Source: an uncultured Acidimicrobiia bacterium (GTDB lineage: Bacteria > Actinomycetota > Acidimicrobiia > Spongiisociales > Spongiisociaceae). Taken from it: a stretch of 9,660 nt of DNA. The notes beneath the pieces were generated by a model. That model was not told where the DNA came from, searched no databases, and worked only from the letters and a program-made list of their open reading frames with translations. This document shows positions 1 to 6,204 of this stretch, piece by piece. Location of the stretch: contig CALCCX010000148.1 of the NCBI GenBank assembly GCA_937900165.1, positions 1-9,660 on the forward strand, read 5' to 3'. Within the stretch, counting starts at the first letter, position 1; every line of letters begins with the position of its first letter. The translations under genes were made by a program, and so were the position numbers.

Positions 1-48
1 CTTTTTTTTTTTTTTTTTTTTTTCTCTTTCGTTTTTTTTTTTTTTTTT
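1..48. other. Poly-T artefact at contig end
   Basis: This is nearly pure T, broken only by a few C and G bases, and it lies directly outside a P7 adapter. On the opposite strand it reads as insert, adapter, then poly-A, which is the usual product when a short-insert Illumina read runs past the end of the adapter. It is not genomic and should be trimmed. Confidence 0.95.
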
Positions 49-114
49 CAAGCAGAAGACGGCATACGAGATATATCAGTGTGACTGGAGTTCAGACGTG
101 TGCTCTTCCGATCT
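49..114. other. Illumina P7/TruSeq indexed adapter contamination
   Basis: Bases 49-72 match the P7 flow-cell sequence (begins CAAGCAGAAGACGGC). Bases 73-80 (ATATCAGT) are the index slot. Bases 81-114 match the TruSeq read-2 primer site and end in GCTCTTCCGATCT. Read on the other strand, the index is ACTGATAT, which from memory is TruSeq index 25. Translation through this stretch yields the familiar adapter peptides MTGVQTCALPI, MCSSDL and SEEHTSELQSH. Genomic sequence begins at about 115. Confidence 0.98.
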
Positions 115-293
115 TGAAGGAGCTTCCTGCAACATTGCTCCTACGACCGACCGGTTTCGAAACCCTCGCCGTACGAATCTGGTCAGCGTCCTCCGAAGGC
201 TTTTACACTGCTGCCAGCGCATCGGCGCTCGTGCTACTGGCCATATCGGCGGTTCCCATGTACCTGTTGAGCGCACAAGAGACGAACAGATGA
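115..293 (+). CDS. Fe(3+)-type ABC transporter permease, C-terminal fragment
   Basis: This is the last 58 codons of an inner-membrane permease; the first intact codon is at 117 and the TGA is at 291-293. The visible start, KELPATLLLRPTGFETLA, is the conserved cytoplasmic segment that follows the final EAA loop in FbpB/SfuB-type ferric iron permeases. It is followed by a hydrophobic last membrane helix (about ALVLLAISAVPMYLL). The rest of the gene is missing because the contig begins here, so the truncation is an assembly effect and not a pseudogene. The stop overlaps the next gene's start as ATGA, indicating one operon with translational coupling. The ferric substrate is inferred from family resemblance; a related COG1178 permease with another substrate is possible. 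Confidence 0.85.
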
Positions 294-1330
294 CCCAGGA
301 GACGACCCGGCTCGCCATCCGCTGCCGCGGACTTACCAAGAGCTTTGGCAACGTCGTAGCCGTAGACGATTTCGACCTGGACGTTTCAACCGGAAGCCTC
401 GTCGGCTTGCTCGGACCGTCCGGCTGCGGAAAGACGACCCTGCTGCGCCTGATCGCCGGTTTCGAAGTCCCCGACTCCGGCCGGATCGAGATCGGTTCCC
501 AGACCGTGGTCGACCGCTCGATCTTCGTACCTCCCGAGCGACGCCGGGTTGGGATGGTTTTTCAGGACTACGCCCTTTTTCCGCACATGAACGTGGCGCG
601 CAATATCTCCTACGGTCTCTCTGACGACGCCAAACGGGGCCGGCGAGTCACAGAGGTCATCGATCTGGTCGGCTTGGGAGGGCTTGATTACCGCTACCCC
701 CACGAGCTTTCGGGCGGGCAACAACAGCGGGTCGCCCTCGCTCGAGCGCTCGCCCCTCAGCCCGAGGTAATCCTCCTCGACGAGCCTTTCAGCAACCTGG
801 ACGCGGCCTTGCGAGATCGCGTGCGACGCGAAATGCGAGCCATCCTGTCCGAAACCGAAACGACCGCAGTCTTCGTGACTCACGACCAGGAAGAGGCGCT
901 GGCCATGAGCGACACCGTGGCAGTGATGAAGGAGGGCAAGATCATTGAGTCCGGCACGCCCCACGACCTATATCTACACCCAACAGACCGCTGGGTAGCG
1001 GAGTTCGTCGGCGAAGCCGACTTCGTCCAGGGAATGGCCGCCAACGGACAGGTCGTCACCGAGTTCGGTACGTTTCGCTCCACTGGCGACGGGCCGATGG
1101 AAGTCATGATCCGCGCCGAGGACGTTCGTGTCCGACCGGCCTCCGACGGCGAAGGAGAGATCGTTTCGCTGGAGTTTTACGGGCACGACCAGCTCATCTG
1201 GATCCGAGTAGCGAGCGGAAAACTGATCCGGTCGCGCATGCCCCCAAGCCCCGAGCTAAAGATCGGAGACCGGGTCAACATCGAAATCACCTCCGCTGCC
1301 CAGTTTACGAACGAAGACCTCGAACCTTGA
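290..1330 (+). CDS. fbpC: ABC transporter ATP-binding protein, Fe(3+)-type
   Basis: A 346-residue ATPase that would energise import of ferric iron, or a similar solute, through the permease just upstream. All nucleotide-binding motifs are intact: Walker A GPSGCGKT at 42-49, Q-loop FQDY at 91-94, signature LSGGQQQR at 140-147, Walker B ILLDEP at 161-166, D-loop SNLDA at 168-172 and switch histidine H198. Residues from about 235 form a TOBE-type C-terminal domain. The length fits FbpC/PotA-type ATPases, which are usually about 340-370 residues. The start at 290 is chosen because homologous sequence begins there and it overlaps the permease stop as ATGA. The same frame is open back into the adapter, and a longer model from 98 would add 64 false residues. 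Iron specificity rests on the permease, since the ATPase alone does not define substrate. Confidence 0.9.
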   Translation: MTQETTRLAIRCRGLTKSFGNVVAVDDFDLDVSTGSLVGLLGPSGCGKTTLLRLIAGFEVPDSGRIEIGSQTVVDRSIFVPPERRRVGMVFQDYALFPHMNVARNISYGLSDDAKRGRRVTEVIDLVGLGGLDYRYPHELSGGQQQRVALARALAPQPEVILLDEPFSNLDAALRDRVRREMRAILSETETTAVFVTHDQEEALAMSDTVAVMKEGKIIESGTPHDLYLHPTDRWVAEFVGEADFVQGMAANGQVVTEFGTFRSTGDGPMEVMIRAEDVRVRPASDGEGEIVSLEFYGHDQLIWIRVASGKLIRSRMPPSPELKIGDRVNIEITSAAQFTNEDLEP

Positions 1331-1351
1331 CCGATCGCTCGCGGCCGTCCG

Positions 1352-2017
1352 CTACTGAACCGGGGCCTCCGAAACAAATAGTCGCTCCGCCGCGTACTGC
1401 CCGACACCTACCGGATTGCCATTGACCTTGACGGTGAGTGCACCATGTGGGTCCCTCTGGACCAACTCCACCGAGGCATCGGGCCGGAGATCGGATTCGT
1501 CGAGGTAGCGCATCATTTCGGCGTCGAGCTCGAGTTCCTCGGAGATCCGTTCCAATCGCATGGTCGGCCCCGGCGCCATGTCCGCCATCGGGAACATCTT
1601 CGGAGGCTTGTACCCGGCGCCCGGAATCGGGTTGCCGTGTGGGCAGGTTTTCGGATCGTCCATCACCGCCCACATGGCTGCTTCGACATCATCTGAGATG
1701 GTCGTCTCCCACACCTCAGCCTCGGTATGGACCTTGGCCCAGGGCAGGTGAAGGACCTCGGACAAAAACCGCTCCGCCAGCCGATGCCGACGCACGATGA
1801 CGGCCGCCAGATGGCGCCCTTCGTCGGTGAGCTTGATCTCGGACTCCACGATGACAAGGCCGTCATCCTGCATGCGATGCACCATCTCGGACACACTCGC
1901 CCGACTCACACCCAGCCAATCGCCGATGCGGGCCTGAATTACGGGAATACCCTCTTCTTCGATCTCCCAGATCGCCTCTGCGTACTCGCGGTACCGAATC
2001 GGATAGGTCGTGTCCAT
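1352..2017 (-). CDS. DtxR/MntR-family metal-dependent transcriptional regulator
   Basis: A 221-residue metalloregulator. Residues 1-70 form the winged helix-turn-helix (QARIGDWLGVSRASVSEMVHR), residues about 71-135 the dimerisation and metal-binding domain (RRHRLAERFL; TCPHGNPIPGAG), and residues about 150-215 an SH3/FeoA-like C-terminal domain. Aligned by eye with DtxR and MntR, likely metal ligands are E11, H78, E101 and E104, with H97 and E82 nearby. The DtxR cysteine at position 102 is a glutamate here, as in MntR, so manganese or mixed Mn/Fe sensing is as likely as pure iron sensing. The final MntR/DtxR histidine of this motif is T105. It lies tail-to-tail with the ABC ATPase (21-base gap) and divergent from uppP. 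The start at 2017 is chosen from homology and a TACGAT box 6 bases upstream; the frame stays open further upstream but that part is repeat sequence. Confidence 0.88.
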   Translation of the reverse strand: MDTTYPIRYREYAEAIWEIEEEGIPVIQARIGDWLGVSRASVSEMVHRMQDDGLVIVESEIKLTDEGRHLAAVIVRRHRLAERFLSEVLHLPWAKVHTEAEVWETTISDDVEAAMWAVMDDPKTCPHGNPIPGAGYKPPKMFPMADMAPGPTMRLERISEELELDAEMMRYLDESDLRPDASVELVQRDPHGALTVKVNGNPVGVGQYAAERLFVSEAPVQ

Positions 2018-2029
2018 CACCGGATCGTA
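2018..2029 (-). promoter_or_regulatory. Possible leaderless -10 box of the DtxR-family gene
   Basis: On the minus strand TACGAT (2029-2024) fits the actinobacterial -10 pattern TAnnnT. Only CCGGTG separates it from the ATG, so a transcript start 7 bases after the box would fall on the A of the start codon. No Shine-Dalgarno sequence is visible, which agrees with a leaderless mRNA. No clear -35 is seen. This is inferred from spacing only. Confidence 0.4.
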
Positions 2030-2096
2030 GCGGTGGCCTGACCCCTTCAGCCCGGCTTCACAATGGCTCGTGGTAAGCAACGGAGGAGATCTGTCC

Positions 2097-2128
2097 GGTG
2101 GTTTCGACCCAAAGCAAGTACTCATGGT
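2097..2128 (+). repeat. 32-base direct repeat, copy A
   Basis: It shares 26 of 32 positions with 2251-2282, counted by eye without gaps. The constant parts are GGTGG, TTCGAC, GCA and GTACTCATGGT. The 3' half (2111-2128) is also related to a box at 2394-2411. The copies do not extend recognisably beyond these borders. Confidence 0.75.
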
Positions 2129-2140
2129 GACACATATCTG

Positions 2141-2181
2141 TCCCCCCGGACGGCGAGGCACGAGCCGTTCGTCTGGGGGGA
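2141..2181. repeat. GC-rich hairpin A
   Basis: The outer arms TCCCCCC (2141-2147) and GGGGGGA (2175-2181) are perfectly complementary. Inside them ACGGC (2150-2154) can pair with GCCGT (2164-2168). No T-run follows, so it is not a typical intrinsic terminator. Its reverse complement is related to the hairpin at 2345-2385. Confidence 0.65.
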
Positions 2182-2184
2182 CGA

Positions 2185-2205
2185 GGCCTCGACTTCGTCG
2201 AGGTC
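2185..2205. repeat. Short stem-loop
   Basis: CCTCGAC (2187-2193) and GTCGAGG (2197-2203) form a perfect 7-base stem around a TTC loop. It extends by one G-T wobble and one G-C pair to 9 pairs. No T-run follows on either side. Confidence 0.6.
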
Positions 2206-2214
2206 AGCTTGCGA

Positions 2215-2300
2215 GCGGAGGGGGGCGGCAACTCGCGCAAGTATGCAGGCGGTGGGTTCGACTCTGGGCAGGTACTCATGGTCGGAACCGCCCCCTCCGC
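2215..2300. repeat. Inverted repeat enclosing repeat copy B
   Basis: GCGGAGGGGGGCGG (about 2215-2228) and CCGCCCCCTCCGC (2288-2300) are complementary except for one extra G in the left arm. The 59 bases between them include the second 32-base repeat. The arms could form a stem of about 13 pairs presenting the repeat in its loop. Confidence 0.6.
2251..2282 (+). repeat. 32-base direct repeat, copy B
   Basis: This is the partner of 2097-2128, offset by 154 bases. Differences are single substitutions concentrated in the middle (CCAAA against TCTGG), with the 3' GTACTCATGGT identical. It lies inside the inverted repeat 2215-2300. Confidence 0.75.
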
Positions 2301-2318
2301 CATCCTCGGCGCAGTCGA

Positions 2319-2335
2319 GGCGCCGGCCTGGCGCC
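2319..2335. repeat. GGCGCC stem-loop
   Basis: GGCGCC occurs at 2319-2324 and again at 2330-2335, separated by GGCCT. Because GGCGCC is self-complementary, the two copies can pair as a 6-base stem with a 5-base loop. It may simply reflect GC-rich composition. Confidence 0.4.
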
Positions 2336-2343
2336 GTCAGCCA

Positions 2344-2386
2344 CCTCCCCCAGACGTCTGGCTCCTTCGTCACCGGACGGGGGAGG
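2344..2386. repeat. GC-rich hairpin C
   Basis: CCTCCCCC (2344-2351) pairs perfectly with GGGGGAGG (2379-2386). The left side also contains a 12-base palindrome, CCAGACGTCTGG (2350-2361). The core 2345-2385 has the same length (41 bases) as hairpin A and matches its reverse complement at about 28 of 41 positions, so the two look like inverted copies of one element. Confidence 0.6.
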
Positions 2387-2393
2387 AGATGTT

Positions 2394-2411
2394 GGGGCAA
2401 GTACTTATCGT
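2394..2411 (+). repeat. Partial third copy of the AGTACT box
   Basis: GGGGCAAGTACTTATCGT matches the last 18 bases of copy A at 13 positions and of copy B at 14 positions. It lies just after hairpin C and 12 bases before the uppP start. Confidence 0.5.
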
Positions 2412-2422
2412 ACGCAGACGAG

Positions 2423-3229
2423 ATGTTGACGCCGGCCCAAGGAAGCACAGCTATCCTCGCTCCGGTGTTTGAAGCAATCTTGTGGGGGGTCGTCCAGGGC
2501 CTGACCGAATTCCTGCCCGTCTCCTCCAGCGGCCATCTCCGTCTCGTCCCTGAGTTATTCGGCATCGAACCACCGGATCTGGCCACCACTGCCGTGCTGC
2601 ATCTTGGGACCTTGGTCGCCGTGCTGGCCTATTACCGGACCGATCTGAAGTGGATGTTGACGAGTCTGCGAACCGATCGGCTAGCCCGCCGCCTCGTAAC
2701 GTTGCTGGCGATCGGGACCGTTCCGGCGATGGTGGTCGGGCTTGGCTTCAGCGACCAGGTAGAACGCCTTCAAGAATCGACGACCGCGGTCGGACTCGGA
2801 CTCATATTCACCGCCGCGATATTGGCCATAGGCGAACGATTCACCGTCGGCACCGTCAAGGCTGAGCGAGCGAAACCCCTCGACGCCCTCCTCATAGGCC
2901 TCGCCCAGGCTGTGGCGTTGATTCCAGGGGTCTCTCGGTCCGGCATGACGATCTCCACCGGAGCCGGACTCGGTCTGTCTCGCCACGAATCCGCCAGGTT
3001 CGCATTCCTCTTGTCGATTCCGGTGATCTTCGGGAGCGGACTCCTCGAGATGGTGGAGGCGAGGAGCCAGGGGGATCTGGCGGCAGAATTATTGATCGGA
3101 ATCACTATTGCCGCGATCGTGGGCTACGGGGCCATCATCTTCCTGATAAGGGGACTAACCAGGTGGGGCATGAAACCGTTCGCCTGGTATTGCCTCGCCG
3201 CCGGACTGCTGACGGTTGCGTTCCTCTGA
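2423..3229 (+). CDS. uppP: Undecaprenyl-diphosphatase UppP (BacA)
   Basis: A 268-residue integral membrane enzyme that dephosphorylates undecaprenyl pyrophosphate to recycle the lipid carrier of peptidoglycan synthesis; overproduction is known to give bacitracin resistance. Both family signatures are present: QGLTEFLPVSSSGHL at 25-39 (Q25, E29, S34-S36, H38) and PGVSRSGMT at 168-176, with the catalytic arginine at R172. Several hydrophobic helices cover most of the protein, and the length is normal for the family. The ATG at 2423 is chosen because family homology begins about 15 residues later; its ribosome-binding site is weak, and GTG at 2465 is an alternative start. It is divergent from the DtxR-family gene and tail-to-tail with the TPP enzyme, with a 13-base gap. 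The frame is open further upstream, but that part is repeat sequence and not UppP. Confidence 0.95.
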   Translation: MLTPAQGSTAILAPVFEAILWGVVQGLTEFLPVSSSGHLRLVPELFGIEPPDLATTAVLHLGTLVAVLAYYRTDLKWMLTSLRTDRLARRLVTLLAIGTVPAMVVGLGFSDQVERLQESTTAVGLGLIFTAAILAIGERFTVGTVKAERAKPLDALLIGLAQAVALIPGVSRSGMTISTGAGLGLSRHESARFAFLLSIPVIFGSGLLEMVEARSQGDLAAELLIGITIAAIVGYGAIIFLIRGLTRWGMKPFAWYCLAAGLLTVAFL

Positions 3230-3242
3230 TCGACCCGGGCCC

Positions 3243-4868
3243 TTACTGGGCGTAGTTCGAGCTTGCCCTCGGTACCTCGGCAATATGAACGTTGACCAGG
3301 GCGGGTTTGCCGCTCGCCTCGGCTCGCTCGAGGGCGGGTCGAATTTCGGCGGGGTCATCAACGAACTCTCCATACCCGCCGAGTCCCTCAACCATTGCGT
3401 GATAGGGGCGAACGCCTAGATCAGCGGCGACTACCCGCTCCGGATAGAACATCTGATGGATCGTTTTGATGTTGCTCCAGGCGCCATCGTTGCCAATGAC
3501 CCCGATAACGGGGAGACCGAGCCGGACGAACGTGTCGTACTCCATGCCGTTGAAACCGAAGCCGCCATCCCCAAAAATTATCCCGACCCGCCGATCCGGA
3601 TTCAGGATCTTGGCCGCAAGAGCAAACGGAGGCCCGGTTCCGAGGGTTCCGAACGGTCCCGGGTCCAGCAGGGTGGTTGGTTCGTTGATTCTGAGCCATC
3701 TGGCAGTGGTCGAGACGATGTCTCCTCCATCGACCGCAAGGATCGAATCGGAACCAAAGAAGGCTGAGACCTCTTGGGCGAATCGCTCGGGGAAGACCGG
3801 CGAGCCATCATTGGCTGCCAGCGCCTCGGCCTCCGCTCGTTTGCCGCCTTCTTCTTCCATGAGCTCACGGGTAAAGGACCGGCCACCCTCGTCCACTTCG
3901 ATCAGATCTGCGAGGGATACGAGCTGGCCTACAAGGGCCTTCGGGTCCGCGACTATGCCAAGGTGGGCGGACCGGTTCCAACCGATCTTCGTATCGTCCG
4001 CGTCAACCTGAATGACCTTTGCTTGTCCGTTGATTTTCTGCCCGTAGCCGGTGCGAAAATCCCAGTCGACTCCAAGCCCGAGGACAAGGTCGGCGCCCGC
4101 GAAGGCCGAACTCCTGGTTCGGTTCCCGAGCAGGGGGTGGTCGTATTCGAGGCTCCCCCTGGCGGTGCTCTGGAGATAGACAGGCGCGTGGATGCGCTCA
4201 GCGAGTTGTTGCAGCGACCGCTCCTTGTCACCTCGATAGCCGCCACCCGCAAAAACCACTGGTCGCTCGGCTTCTCCGAACATCGAAGCGATCCTGCCAA
4301 GCGTCGCCTGATCAGCCATCGCCGGCACATTCGGCCGGTAGTGCTCCGGCCATTGGATGCCATCGTCACGGACCATGTCGGCCTGTACGTCGAGCGGAAC
4401 GTCCAAGAAGACGGGGCCGCCCCGGCCACTGAAGGCATGGCGAGCAGCGGTCGCGATGTACAGCGGTAATTTCGACGTCTCCCAGGCAGTGGCCGCCCAG
4501 CGGGTGATCGACCCAAAAAGCAGAGGGTGGTTCATCTCCTGTAAACCACCCATCGTCTCTTGGCGAATGTAGTGACGACCACCCAGCAACAGCAGAGGCG
4601 TCGACGAGTAATGGGCAGATGCCATTCCGGTTATTGCGTCTGTCACCCCTGGGCCGGCGGTAACTACGGCCACACCCAGCTTGCCGGTCAGACGGCCATA
4701 GGCCTCGGCGGCATGGACGGCGGTCTGCTCATGGCGAACGTCGACGATGCGGATACCCTCGAGAACACACCCGTCCAGGATCGGCAGGATATGGCCTCCG
4801 GTGAGAGCGAAGATCGTGTCGACGCCCTCGGCCCGAAGGGCCCTCGCGACGAGCTGGCCACCGTGCAT
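3243..4868 (-). CDS. ThDP-dependent enzyme, IlvG/acetolactate synthase-like
   Basis: A 541-residue member of the acetolactate synthase/oxalyl-CoA decarboxylase superfamily. The N-terminal pyrimidine-binding domain (about 1-165) carries the catalytic glutamate E47 in RHEQTA. A central domain (about 185-330) follows. The C-terminal pyrophosphate-binding domain (about 360-535) has the metal/ThDP motif GDG at 433-435 followed by N460 (GNDGAW). It closely resembles, from memory, mycobacterial IlvG (GPFGTLGTGPPFALAAK at 404-420 and the HEQTA region). No small regulatory subunit (ilvH) or other branched-chain gene is nearby, so a true acetolactate synthase role is uncertain; a 2-hydroxyacyl-CoA lyase or other carboligase/decarboxylase is possible. 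The start is fixed by a GAGGAG 4 bases upstream; the frame is open about 55 codons further upstream without family homology. Confidence 0.85.
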   Translation of the reverse strand: MHGGQLVARALRAEGVDTIFALTGGHILPILDGCVLEGIRIVDVRHEQTAVHAAEAYGRLTGKLGVAVVTAGPGVTDAITGMASAHYSSTPLLLLGGRHYIRQETMGGLQEMNHPLLFGSITRWAATAWETSKLPLYIATAARHAFSGRGGPVFLDVPLDVQADMVRDDGIQWPEHYRPNVPAMADQATLGRIASMFGEAERPVVFAGGGYRGDKERSLQQLAERIHAPVYLQSTARGSLEYDHPLLGNRTRSSAFAGADLVLGLGVDWDFRTGYGQKINGQAKVIQVDADDTKIGWNRSAHLGIVADPKALVGQLVSLADLIEVDEGGRSFTRELMEEEGGKRAEAEALAANDGSPVFPERFAQEVSAFFGSDSILAVDGGDIVSTTARWLRINEPTTLLDPGPFGTLGTGPPFALAAKILNPDRRVGIIFGDGGFGFNGMEYDTFVRLGLPVIGVIGNDGAWSNIKTIHQMFYPERVVAADLGVRPYHAMVEGLGGYGEFVDDPAEIRPALERAEASGKPALVNVHIAEVPRASSNYAQ

Positions 4869-4872
4869 GCGT

Positions 4873-4878
4873 CTCCTC
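4873..4878 (-). promoter_or_regulatory. Shine-Dalgarno site of the TPP enzyme
   Basis: On the minus strand GAGGAG sits 4 bases before the ATG at 4868 (TGAGGAGACGCATG). It is the strongest ribosome-binding site in the window and selects this start over in-frame upstream candidates. Confidence 0.75.
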
Positions 4879-4892
4879 AGGTCGAGTGGCCG

Positions 4893-4898
4893 ATTGTA
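4893..4898 (-). promoter_or_regulatory. Candidate -10 box of the TPP enzyme
   Basis: On the minus strand TACAAT fits a strong -10 hexamer. A transcript starting about 7 bases downstream would have an 18-base leader that includes the GAGGAG site. No good -35 is seen at 16-18 bases. Its presence, and the 217-base gap to mrp, suggest separate transcription from mrp. Confidence 0.4.
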
Positions 4899-5085
4899 AG
4901 GCTTAGTACTGCGCTCCATACGATCACGTACTGCGGGCCCAAGACGCCCCTGGCTTCGCCTTCCTCCTCGATGCAATTCGACCACTGCACCTATGTCCTC
5001 AGGCTGTGCCAGATGACGCCCTGGACTCCGCATTACGAAGACCGTATTTCCGAAACACAGTACTTAGGGCGCACGGCCTGACTGG

Positions 5086-6168
5086 TCAGCCGATTACCAG
5101 GTCCGGATGCGTGCGAATGCGAGGTTTGCGAGCCTCAATCTCGTCCGCGAGAAGCTCAAAGGCCAGGGCAGCGTCGCTGCCTGGAGCCACGATGGAGACC
5201 GGCAGTCCCTCATCCGCCCCTTCTCTCATCGCCGGCACAAGGGGAATCTGGGCCAACAGGTCGACATTCAGGTCGTCTGCCAAATCGGCTCCACCACCCT
5301 CACCGAACAGGTAGTACCGGGTGCCGTCATCGGCCGTGAACCAACTCATGTTTTCGACGACACCGATGACATCTTGGTTGACTTTGGCGGCCATCAGGGC
5401 CGCCCGTTTGGCGACGCGCTGGGCTGTCGGTTGAGGGGTGGTCACAAGTAGCTGGCGAGCCTTGGGAAGGTACTGAGAGATCGAGATCGCAATGTCACCG
5501 GTACCGGGTGGCATATCGATGAGTAGGAAATCGGGGTCGTCCCAGAACACGTCTGACAGGAACTGGTCAAGGGCCTTGTGCAACATTGGGCCCCTCCAGA
5601 TAACCGCCTGATCCGAAGGAATGAAGAAGTCCATCGAAATGACTTTCACACCATGCAAGATCGGAGGGATGATCGCCCCGGCGAACACCGGAGGGGTTTG
5701 GGATGACCCGAGCATTCCAGGAATGGAAAAACCCCAAACGTCGGCGTCGAGAATCCCCACCTGGCGACCCCGATTGGCCAGAGCGACAGCCAGGTTGACC
5801 GTCAGCGAAGACTTGCCAACTCCCCCTTTGCCAGACGAGACGGCGATCACTTGAGTCCGTGACCCCTGTCCGCCCACCTTGCGAATGGACGCCTGGAGTC
5901 GCTCCATCACGGCGGACGCAGCCTCGTCATCCATGAGGTGGGCGTCGATGGTCACCGACCGCACACCCTCAAAGGCTCGAACACCGACCGTGACGGCCTC
6001 AATGAGGTGCTCATGTGGCTCGCCGGGTACAGGGAACCGCACATCGATCGTCGCGGCGCCACGTTTGAGGGTTGCGCCCCCGATGATGTCCAACTCGCCG
6101 AGAGGGCGACCGATGGTGGGTTCGACGATGAGGTTCAGGTGATCAACTAGAGGGCCAGAGTCGGCCAT
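5086..6168 (-). CDS. mrp: Mrp/NBP35-type Fe-S cluster carrier ATPase
   Basis: A 360-residue cytoplasmic P-loop ATPase of the Mrp/ApbC family, whose members carry and deliver Fe-S clusters. Residues about 8-80 form a MIP18/DUF59-like N-terminal domain. The deviant Walker A SGKGGVGKS is at 112-120, the DADVWG switch-like motif at 141-146, and the DMPPGTGD segment at 218-225. ENMSWF at 272-277 is followed by TADDG where many homologues have the bridging CxxC, so the C-terminal cluster-binding cysteines are absent; as I recall, mycobacterial Mrp also lacks them. The whole protein has no cysteine. The length is normal for actinobacterial Mrp. It is divergent from a SufR-like regulator across an 87-base region with a palindrome, which suggests co-regulation. 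The ribosome-binding site (TGAG) is weak. Confidence 0.92.
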   Translation of the reverse strand: MADSGPLVDHLNLIVEPTIGRPLGELDIIGGATLKRGAATIDVRFPVPGEPHEHLIEAVTVGVRAFEGVRSVTIDAHLMDDEAASAVMERLQASIRKVGGQGSRTQVIAVSSGKGGVGKSSLTVNLAVALANRGRQVGILDADVWGFSIPGMLGSSQTPPVFAGAIIPPILHGVKVISMDFFIPSDQAVIWRGPMLHKALDQFLSDVFWDDPDFLLIDMPPGTGDIAISISQYLPKARQLLVTTPQPTAQRVAKRAALMAAKVNQDVIGVVENMSWFTADDGTRYYLFGEGGGADLADDLNVDLLAQIPLVPAMREGADEGLPVSIVAPGSDAALAFELLADEIEARKPRIRTHPDLVIG

Positions 6169-6204
6169 TGATTCTCACATCTTCGTAGTGTTTAGAAGGA
6201 TTCG

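Larger units (their letters stand above)
2018..2422. other. Divergent intergenic region rich in repeats and hairpins
   Basis: These 405 bases separate the divergent DtxR-family gene and uppP. Open frames exist on both strands, but none resembles a known protein; their composition is proline-, arginine- and glycine-rich as expected from GC-rich DNA, and they overlap one another. The region holds two near-identical 32-base direct repeats, a third shorter related box, and four hairpin-forming segments, listed separately. It should also hold the promoter of uppP, but I cannot place a convincing -35/-10 pair for it. Confidence 0.7.

Noticed and set aside
98..289. N-terminal extension of the ABC ATPase beginning in MCSSDL
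   Set aside because: The first codons are adapter sequence and the rest is the permease gene read in another frame. Homology begins at the ATG at 290.
2141..2205. Intrinsic terminator
   Set aside because: The stems are strong, but no T-run follows on either strand, and the region lies between two divergent gene starts where no transcript should end.
2251..2272. tRNA-like T-arm (GGGTTCGACTC)
   Set aside because: The flanking 5-base arms do not pair and there is no acceptor, D or anticodon arm, so it is not a tRNA or tmRNA end.
2209..2472. Plus-strand 87-residue reading frame with GQVLMV and GQVLIV repeats
   Set aside because: It has no recognisable homology, overlaps the uppP start and the repeat structures, and competes with other equally long open frames typical of GC-rich DNA.
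2122..2589. Minus-strand 155-residue reading frame across the repeats
   Set aside because: It runs into the uppP coding region on the opposite strand, and its composition is that of a shadow frame of GC-rich repeat DNA.
3230..3242. Bidirectional terminator between uppP and the TPP enzyme
   Set aside because: Only 13 bases containing CCCGGG are present, with no adequate stem or T-run. The same holds for the other convergent gaps at 1331-1351 and 7003-7015.
4869..5085. Small gene between the TPP enzyme and mrp
   Set aside because: The open frames here are extensions of opposite-strand shadows with no ribosome-binding site or homology. I see only promoter-like sequence and short imperfect palindromes near 5046-5091.
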